A DNA stretch of 64,000 nucleotides, taken from Stachybotrys elegans (taxonomy: Eukaryota; Ascomycota; Sordariomycetes; Hypocreales; Stachybotryaceae). The position numbers were made by a program, and so were the translations under genes. Each line of letters opens with the position of its first letter. The first letter of the stretch is position 1. The stretch lies in assembly GCA_020746835.1 (NCBI GenBank), contig JAGPNK010000006.1, positions 1-64,000 of the forward strand, in the 5' to 3' direction. Under the pieces are notes generated by a model. It had not been told where the DNA came from. It searched no databases and worked only from the letters and a program-made list of their open reading frames with translations. Positions 56,534 through 64,000 of the stretch are shown one piece after another.

Positions 56534-59294
56534 ATGACATCGTCGGGCGACAAGATGGAAGACCTACGCCGAACTATGGACATGTCTCGTCCCCACCCCC
56601 GGATTGCATCTCGATCATCATTATCCTCTGGAAATAGCCGAGTCGCCTCTCATAGCAACAGCGAATCCTCCCTCGCACGATCTTCTCCGACTCCCTTCAA
56701 CCACCCCTCGCACCGATACCACCACAACGCATGTCCTAGACCGATGGATTCTCCCAAGCTCGAGGGACGCTTCGCGCCCGAAATGTCTCGATCAGGTAGC
56801 ACCGATAGTACACGACGGCCCGCCTTGTCATCTTATCTGCAAGAGAAGCTGGACAAGGAGCGCAAGGCTGAGAGCGAGAAGATGTCGCAGGCATTCTCTC
56901 GCTCCCGCACAAACTCGGATATGGCCGATGCCCCACGGACCGGACAGCAATCCCCTTCCAAGTCCTTGAGAGTCGACCGCACTCGTCCATCCTCTAGCGG
57001 AGGATCAACGGAAGTCGGTGCGGCGAAGCCAATGGGGCTCAAGGAAATGGAAACGGTAGGCAGCAGTATCCTTACCTGCACAGTGATGAGATAGACTGAC
57101 AGGCTTGTAGGAAATGTCCAACTTGCATCGCCTAAACTGGGCACTAAAGAACGAAATCTTCCTCCGCTGCAAGAAGGAGGAGAAGCTAGAAGAGCGCATC
57201 AACACTCTGGAGTCGGAATATCTCGACATTCAGAAGCAGAATGACCAGCTCATGGAGGAGCTCGAGCAGCGTGACAAGGCAGTGGAGGAGGCTGTTGCCA
57301 TGATTGTTTCCCTCGAACTCAAGATTGATCAACTCGCTGGAAAAAGTGAGGGTCATCACAACTCAGGCCCACAGAATCGCCGCACTTCGGATGAGGATCT
57401 GACTAGCACACCTACCAAGTCTCGCAGTGGTTTCTTCGGGGGGCAGACGCTCGAGCGTATGCCGAGCTTCCTCTGGGACCGAACCGACAAGACGGAGAAT
57501 CTGAGAAACACATACCTGACCATGAAGAACAGCCTTGTGAGCCTGTCGCAGCACCCGGAAGAAACCCCGGAACCTCATGAAAGATTGGCTAGCCCCACCG
57601 TCAGCATGCTGAGCGAGAGTTCCTTTATGAGCATCTATGGCCGTAAGGGGCAGGATGATGAGTCCGGTGGCACCGATTTGGATGATGTCTCACCAATATC
57701 GGGTCATGACGGAGTGGTAGATGCTCCCCTGGGTACTCCCGGGATGGGCAACCGGAGATTGATGACCGACATGGATTCTGGTCGCTCCCCCTCTCTTTCT
57801 CGCAGTGCTAGAGCCGAGAAACAGCAAGGGGCTGTCACCCTCGGTTCGCCCCTTCAACGTATCGAGCGCTGGAGCCCCAACTATGCTAGCCGAAAGGAAG
57901 CATCTCGGGCACAGGACTTGTCGGGTGTTCCGATTACGACCACAGAAATAAACCAGAGGGACTTTGCCTACCTTCGCCAACAGAAAGAGCAGAAGCGCGC
58001 CAGTCTGAGTCGGGTTGTGACTGAGGCACCAGGGGGTGCTCGCTTACACGACGATGCCCTCCCGCCAACCCCGGACACCATCTCGACACAGACTCTTCGC
58101 CGCCTCCAGAATTCGGATGATACCTTATCTGGACGCCGCCGAGAGCTTGCCAGAGAGCATGACGAAGGTGCGGCGATTTATGCCATGGCGGCAATGGAGG
58201 CGCATCTTCCCATGCCGGGTCGTCAGCCAACGACGGCACCGCTGCCGCAACGTATCATTGACACGTCGGGAAAGGCCCCCGAGGACCCGGTCCATGGAAG
58301 AGGAAATGACTGGGGAAGTGAGAGCGATTTGACCGAGGATGAATCCAGAGACTCCAGCCTGGATATGTGGATGCAAGCGGGCGCGAAGCCCGACGAAGTT
58401 GACAGGTCCGTCTCACCGGATCTCTTCCGCTTCCCTCAGAACAAGGGCAGCTGGGCCACCAACGCTATCTTTGGTCGAAACAGCGTCCAGCCCAGTGGGG
58501 AGGTTGACATCACCAAGGTACCCATCAACCAAATGCACGATTTGTTCTCAATCCAAAACGCACTGTTCGATAGCGGGATGCAGCCGACGACCCCGGAACG
58601 AAGGTCTAGCTTGCATGCGCGAGCCATCTCTCTGACGACGGCATCGCCGAAACCTGTCGAGGTTCCGCCTGTCGCACGCGCTTCGCCAGTCCCGTCGCAG
58701 AAGTTGAGCTCCGCACAGAAGCAGAGACGATACAGCGACGTTAGCCGCCTGCGATCCCAGGTGGCATCGCCGGTTCAGAGCCAGTCGCCGCAGCCGGGGA
58801 GTGAGCAGAAGCGCAGGAACTACCCTCCCATGTCTGGGCAACAGGCGCGCAGTGGCTTGAACAGACTATTCCGACGATCTATTGGTGGTGGCATCCCGAT
58901 TATTGCTCCAGATCCCATACCTACTCCCAAGGCAGCTGATGCAGCCTCGAGTGGCTCTGACCCAGAGTTTATGGGTATTCCCTCACGCGTGTCCCGCACC
59001 ATGCAGGATGATCTCCGAAGCAGTGCCACGCCGCCACCCATCATGCGGCATATGAATGGACGTAGGGATTCGTTGCCGGCGGACATGTCGGTGCCCACTA
59101 CTCCCATGGACGCCACATTCCCCTCTGGAGCAGGGAGCGAGACCCCTAGGGCGGGCGTCCCGAACAACAGGCACATGGATATGGCCCAGGAGCTCGATAA
59201 GCCTCCTCGCACCGCCTCGTCGCCTGTCGAGAGCCGAAGGAAGTGGTTGCCAGGATTTGGCCGGAACAGCAGCCTGAAGAACAGAGCAGCCTAG
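56534..59294 (+). CDS. Coiled-coil protein with centrosomin N-terminal motif (Cnn_1N)
   Basis: Two exons, join(56534..57055,57111..59294), 901 residues. The first ATG of the frame is used. A long disordered Ser/Arg/Pro-rich N-terminus is followed at about residues 170-245 by GLKEMETEMSNLHRLNWALK and a charged heptad coiled coil (KLEERINTLESEYLDIQKQN...VEEAVAMIVSLELKIDQL), the pattern of the Cnn_1N domain that docks gamma-tubulin complexes at microtubule-organising centres and spindle pole bodies. The 55-bp intron falls inside this motif and joins METE in phase 0. The remaining 650 residues are low-complexity with many S/T-P sites, ending in a basic RRKWLPGFGRNSS. A role in nuclear or cytoplasmic microtubule nucleation is family-based inference. 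Confidence 0.87.
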
Positions 59295-59745
59295 GCGTTT
59301 GGCTCTGTCCGAAAGGGGAGTTGGTCATCCCCCGTGAGCAAGAATGAGTAGAGGAAGTTCTTTTGTCCTGGATGTCGAGCGTCCACCGAGGCGCTCGGAA
59401 GTAGAGGGGGAGTGATTCGACACAATGCTGATAAAAGCTTTGGCCGGCGCGAGCCGCAATGGTTTAGGAGTCTTGGTTTCTGGCGTTCTCTGTACTGGCG
59501 AAAGATCCTAACTGCAAGCGTTTGATACTGATAGATAACATTGATAAAAATTAGAAATTCACAAGTATCCGTAAAAACATATCTGGTGATGCAGTCACGA
59601 TGTGTCACATGGTCAGTCTTTTGAGTCGTTACTTGTAAGGCGCCTATCTTGCGCTTATTGCTGCTCCTCTACTCTGGGACTTAACCGAGTCCCTGTTCAA
59701 ATGTGTCCCCCTAGTGACACACGTAGAGCTTAGTTCTTCTCATAT
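59295..59745. other. Convergent 3' spacer
   Basis: 451 bp between the 3' ends of the Cnn_1N gene (+) and the RlpA-like gene (-); AT-richer in the middle, nothing else seen. Confidence 0.45.
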
Positions 59746-60093
59746 CTAGATGAACTCCCAAGTTCCCTGGACACGACCCAATCCGAGATCGCCTACAGCA
59801 GCCTGGAAGGCCGAGGGGGAGAGATCCACATCGTTCTCGGCGCAGCCGGCGCATCGGTCGACAATCTGGACGTCAGCGGAGCGGCCCTGGTAGGAGACGC
59901 GCAGACGTCGACCACAGAGATTCTCGCGGTCATAACGGATGTGGGACACGGCGGCGATAAAGTCAGCGCCACTGTGTGTTTGGCCACAGGCACCGAGGCC
60001 GGGATCGAAGTAGGTGATCTCGCCGGCGTGCTGGAGCGTGGGGGCCGCGAGGGCAAAGGGGAGGATGGCGAAGATAGTTTTGAAGGAGACCAT
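59746..60093 (-). CDS. Secreted RlpA-like double-psi beta-barrel protein
   Basis: Single-exon 115-residue protein: signal peptide MVSFKTIFAILPFALAAP, then a compact domain GEITYFDPGLGACGQTHSG...CGRRLRVSYQGR...VQIVDRCAGCAENDVDLSPSAF, the pattern of RlpA-like/barwin-related double-psi barrels (expansin-type fold). Four cysteines in the mature part (GACG, LCG, RCAGC) fit two disulphides, and the conserved aspartates of VDRC and VDLS are present. Fungal homologues are small secreted proteins, some strongly induced during plant or insect colonisation; no enzymatic activity is established for this type. A minus-strand TATAAAT lies at 60264-60270. Confidence 0.9.
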   Translation of the reverse strand: MVSFKTIFAILPFALAAPTLQHAGEITYFDPGLGACGQTHSGADFIAAVSHIRYDRENLCGRRLRVSYQGRSADVQIVDRCAGCAENDVDLSPSAFQAAVGDLGLGRVQGTWEFI

Positions 60094-61445
60094 TGTGGTG
60101 GTTTGGATGGATAACTGGAAGCCTTGGTTGAAGAGTGGGATATCGTTGTGTTTGGGGTGGAAGCTGAGCAGCGAAAGGAGTGGAATGTCTGTATGTAGGC
60201 TGGATACTGTTGGATTGAAGCTGAAGATTCTACTGGAAAGAGGAAGTTCATCTGGGAGGAGATATTTATACTTGGGCGAAGGTTAACATCTATCACGAAC
60301 CTCATCGTGGTGTTGTACAGGAAGATAATCTTGAAGGAGATATTGAGGGTTTGGAGAACCCTGAATCACAAAAGATGAAATCCTGTGAGCTGGAATAGAT
60401 GGAAGCGAGTAAAGGGGCATACTATAGCTGAAGGGATGATAACTGTGCGTCACTGCGGCCCCGTCTTCATATATGGATGAGCGGGGTCTATATAGATTCT
60501 GAGGGAGATTTTATAGGGAGAACGGTATCTCCTACGAGGAATTTTGTTATTTTGAATCACGAGGAAACTGGGAGGCTTTGGGTCTGCGGGTGATCCGTGT
60601 CAATGTTGCTCAAAGGGGTTGGCATGAAGGTGTGGCAGTAACTAGATGTGTGCGTTTTTGGATTTGTTGAGGTCATCTTCTCACCTGCCGGATGTCATTC
60701 TGATGAGGTTTGTCGTGGAGGGCTCAGTATAGGCGAGTCACGTTTGGAAATATGACACGGCGTGATGAGGTTTGGAGGGCAGGTGTGACAGCGATGAGAG
60801 GGTCTCTAGGACGCGTATGGTTGAATCGAGGTCCTTCTTTCAGAGCGCACTGTGATGAATCCTTGGGAAGGTTGCTGTGTGGGTTTGAGTGTGTGTTGTG
60901 TTGGGTTAGGAGTTGGAACAGATAGGGTTGTGGGATTCTTAGAACCGACAACTATTCAACGTACTAGTTGGTACGCCGTATTGAATAAGGAGGTGACCTC
61001 GGAACAACAGAGACACAGATAAAACACGCAACAAGGCTTCAGCTACTGCTTACAGCTTACAAAGGCATCAACATAACAAAGATGCATAACGACGTGGAGC
61101 GCGTAGCCAGGGTGTGGCAGGTCTAGCCCGGATATCAGCGTATTCAAGTAAACATGGCCACCGGTCTCTGAATTCGCTTTAGCTGTTTGGCCGGGGAGTT
61201 CCGAAAAGGCTAGGTTAACAGGTCTCTCAGGCAACACGCGTCCCTCTTCGTACAGCCACCCAACTCCAGAATTCTTTTCAACGCGACCATACCTTTACCT
61301 CGTCTCTTCCTTTCCAACCGTTGATCCTACCTACACAACTGCTGCACTTTCTACTTTTCCACACGCTCTGATAAGGCACCTCCTTTCTGATACATGCGGT
61401 TCTATCTCTCTTTTACACGTACACGCGCGCTACTTGCTTCTCAAA
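60094..61445. other. Non-coding spacer
   Basis: 1.35 kb containing the RlpA-like promoter (TATAAAT on the minus strand at 60264-60270, about 175 bp before its ATG). No other coding or RNA feature recognised. Confidence 0.5.
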
Positions 61446-61896
61446 ATGTGCTGGGCACCGAACTGGAAGTGCTCCCTCTGCGGGCAGAATAACCTCGGTG
61501 GATAGGAATGCACTGGTTACCTGCCCGCTGGGAAGGGCAGATGCACTCGGAGCCTTCTACCCACGGGGGATGAAGAGTTTGTTGACATTACCGATATACT
61601 GAACGACATAACGGTAGGCCAGGTCTTCCTTGTCCAGCTTGAGAGAAGTACCTGGTTCTGACTTTTTCTCTGATAGCATGAGTCGACCTGGTGGAAGTAT
61701 TTTACGAGGTCATATAACTGGCTGATGGGTGAGTGAACAATATTCATGCGGTACGACGCTTATCTGATATTTCACAGGGAAGATGACTATCCCCAAGGAG
61801 TTCGATGGTTGGGTTATTATCCGAGGAGCGGATTCCGACACCGATAAATACAACCTTGGTTCATTGATGGTGAATGGTTACTGGAACCGACGATGA
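61446..61896 (+). pseudogene. Multi-exon gene remnant with in-frame TAG
   Basis: Three exons can be read, 61446-61613, 61677-61728 and 61778-61896, with convincing introns (GTAGGC...TGATAG and GTGAGT...CTGATATTTCACAG) and agreeing phases. The first exon starts MCWAPNWKCSLCGQ and is interrupted by TAG at 61503-61505, yet continues in the same frame with cysteine-containing, non-random sequence (GYLPAGKGRC, DEEFVDITDILNDI). The last exon reads MTIPKEFDGWVIIRGADSD and stops at TGA. Past that point other frames look coding-like (for example LEPTMILGETKDFKTL at 61881-61928 and EIREKRYYKVESVGF near 61.98-62.02 kb), as if frameshifts had accumulated. I do not recognise the family. No in-frame ATG lies between the TAG and the third exon, so a rescued shorter start is not obvious. 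Confidence 0.5.
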
Positions 61897-62830
61897 TTCT
61901 TGGAGAAACTAAGGACTTCAAAACGCTTGCACTGTATGATATGTATGCCGTGCGATGACGAAAGAATACCAATGGTTTCTTGAAATCAGAGAGAAACGTT
62001 ACTACAAAGTTGAATCTGTTGGGTTTACACGGGCGAGCGGGAGGTTAACGCAGAGTCTGGATGAATCAAAGAACAGCCTTCCATCTCGCGAACCGATAAA
62101 ACTCCAATTTCCCAGGTGCCTTATCTGATAATGCTTGGTACCTTGCGTTCAAGTAAGCACATATGGTGTCATGAGTCGACAACCCCTGTCCAAGTGGCGA
62201 GTCTTGCATTTCAGCTGCACCAGAGGGCGTTGATGCCCCAATTTGACTTAGCTGAGACCCTGATGTTCCAGCCCATTGGGTTCGAGCTATTGCGCTTGTG
62301 TTGTGTATTCGGGGTGCTCCTTGTCGATCCTTTGGTCTAGACTCCCGAGGACGGTTAGTTGGGGTGGTCTCGGGTGGTGTCCGTGGTCAGCTTTATTTGC
62401 TGATCGCCAATGGGACGTGGCTGAGCTGTCAGATAGGAAAGGGAGCGTGTTGTTGAAGTCTTTAGTAAAGGTAATCCCTCAGCTTGGAAGTCGAGTTGAA
62501 TACCAAGTGACTACGATTTTCCGGGCAGCATAATAGCACACAAAGACGAACTTGTACATGGATTTATCTTGCCGATTTTCGGAGCCTTAAACGGTGCTTT
62601 GAGAATTTGCTGCAAGAAATCGATAGTGCGAGGCCTAGGGGCCAAGACGGCTCAGCCGTTCAGCTCTCGGATGTCCGTCAACCAAGATCAGACAGTAGCC
62701 CCCCTTGGATGCTTACACGTTGTTATCGGGGAGCTGAATTTAAAACGGTTGCATCCCTCTCGACGTGCCGAATTGGGGACCGTACGCATTTTCGCAATCA
62801 AATTTCCCTGAAGCCAGGTCGGCCATAAGC
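61897..62830. other. Spacer with frame-broken coding-like sequence
   Basis: Plus-strand stretches with good coding character appear in successive frames to about 62.53 kb, one ending at a GTAAGC donor near 62.15 kb, but no continuous gene model can be built. Probably the decayed 3' half of the preceding remnant. The last 300 bp are the promoter of the cell-surface protein. Confidence 0.4.
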
Positions 62831-64000
62831 ATGCATCATCAACACAGACTTAGACTTTGGATTGCTGCGGTAATATTGCTTGCACAATGGATTGTCCCGA
62901 TCGCTGCGGTGATGTTCACCAATACCGATTACAGCGGGATCAGTGCAGGAAGTCCTTTTACCATCACATGGACAGACAACGAGGGGACAGTGACGATCAG
63001 CTTGATGGATGCCCGAGATGAAGCTAATATTCAATTGGTAGAGCAGCTCACTAGTGCGTTCCGAAGTTTTCTTTCCCGTCCCGCTTTGGTTGGGTCTTGT
63101 GATGCTAACGCATGTCCTAGTATTTGAAGAGGGCAATTCCTTCGTCTGGACGCCGAGCGATGGGTTGGAATCGGGAGAGTACGCGTTTGAGATACAGGAT
63201 GACAGTACGGGAGAGTTCAACTATTCGCTTGTGTGGGAGTACGTCAGCGCAGAAACAGGCAATGGCTCAGGCGACGACTCTGGCAGCCAGTCGAGTCCAT
63301 CACCATCGCCGAGGACATCTTCCAGTTCAACCCCGTTGCCTGCCCCGACCAGTTCGACTAGCTCGACCAGCTCGATCAGCCTGACCAGATCTACCTCATC
63401 TACACTGACTTCGTCCACGCCAACTCCCAGGGCTACGTCACCGTCGATTATACCATCCAGCACTTCTGTAGCCGAGGAGCCCAGCACAACACAAGGTGTC
63501 ACATCTATAGGTCCAAGCTCTGAACCATTGTCAGACACCTTTTCAACCTCAACTACAAGCAGTGCGCCCGCGACATCCAGTGCACCTTTGGCAGAACCCA
63601 CTTCAAACGACTCCACTGGGTCTGCGCTGTCCACGGGTGCCATGGCAGGCATCGGAGCCGGTGGTGGCATTGGCGGAATCATCCTCGTGGCCATATTCTG
63701 CTGGTTCTTCTACCGGCGAGGGAAGCAGGCTGCGAATAGACGGCCAAGCTCTGTGCCCGACGTTGGATATCCAGAGCTCGGCCCCAGCGAGCCCAAGCCG
63801 ATGCCCGAGATGGCAGGCAAGCCCGTGTCGGAAATGGGCGGGACGGCTCTATCTGAAATGGACCACAGTTCTGCAAGAGCTACCACTGTCCAGAGCACAG
63901 AGTTGCCGTCGCCGTCGTCTCCGAGTGCGGGCGCATCAGGCTGGCAGTATCATTACCCAACCGACGTGGCCGAGCTTGGCGAGACGAGGCGGAATGATGC
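62831..64000 (+). CDS. Cell-surface Ser/Thr-rich membrane protein with Kre9/KNH-like ectodomain (3' end outside window)
   Basis: Exons 62831-63053 and 63121 onward, open to the right edge (367 residues visible). A signal peptide (RLWIAAVILLAQWIVPIAAV) precedes a beta-sandwich module of about 90 residues with SAGSPFTITWTD, GTVTISLMD, FVWTPSDGLESGEYAFEIQDD, as in fungal Kre9/Knh1-like N-terminal Ig-like domains. A Ser/Thr/Pro-rich stalk, probably heavily O-mannosylated, follows; then a glycine-rich transmembrane segment (MAGIGAGGGIGGIILVAIFC), a basic stop-transfer FYRRGKQ, and a cytoplasmic tail with repeated PEM/SEM units. The architecture resembles wall-stress sensors, but the ectodomain is not WSC. 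The intron (67 bp, GTGCGT...CCTAG) restores IFEEGNSFVW. Confidence 0.85.

Noticed and set aside
61446..61502. 19-codon reading frame as an independent short peptide
   Set aside because: The same frame continues with coding character and proper introns after the TAG, so it is better explained as the start of an interrupted gene.

Overview
The window looks like a chromosomal segment of a filamentous ascomycete (Pezizomycotina; Sordariomycetes/Hypocreales is my inference). Evidence: short introns of about 45-130 bp with GTRNGT donors, CTRAY branch points and YAG acceptors; GC-rich coding sequence; and fungal families (Zn2Cys6 factor, 7-TM rhodopsin-like protein, ccg-9-type trehalose synthase, xanthine dioxygenase, flavohaemoglobin). 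Most genes are multi-exon, so the exon joins given here were worked out by hand from splice signals, reading phase and family resemblance. No rRNA, tRNA, CRISPR array or intact transposon was recognised.

Layout. (1) 0.1-7.9 kb: a compact block of tailoring-type enzymes: FAD monooxygenase (-), small Rossmann-like protein (-), SDR (+), cytochrome P450 (+), O-methyltransferase (+). It resembles one flank of a secondary-metabolite cluster; no PKS, NRPS or soluble terpene synthase is visible, so any core enzyme lies to the left of the window or elsewhere. (2) 8.8-12.7 kb: a rhodopsin-like membrane protein and an N-terminally truncated Pyr4/PaxB-like membrane protein. (3) 12.7-26.5 kb: a gene-poor stretch with simple repeats and homopurine or homopyrimidine tracts, holding one tiny four-exon gene (82 aa, cysteine-rich, begins MCNY). 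(4) 26.5-29.7 kb: secreted GDSL esterase and Zn2Cys6 transcription factor. (5) 32.6-46.97 kb: mostly conserved genes: flavohaemoglobin, trehalose synthase, mitochondrial Mn-SOD, GINS subunit Psf3, xanthine dioxygenase, an orphan membrane protein and a C2H2 factor. (6) 47-52.3 kb: second gene-poor stretch. (7) 52.3-60.1 kb: ER lectin Yos9/OS-9, a centrosomin-motif coiled-coil protein and a secreted RlpA-like protein. (8) 61.4-64 kb: a decayed multi-exon gene with an in-frame TAG, then a serine/threonine-rich cell-surface protein that runs off the right end.

Working together: the first five genes plausibly oxidise, reduce and methylate one small molecule. Flavohaemoglobin (NO), SOD2 (superoxide) and trehalose synthase are stress functions lying near each other, but nothing in the sequence shows co-regulation. 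XanA supplies cofactor-independent purine salvage from xanthine to urate. The remaining genes look like ordinary neighbours.
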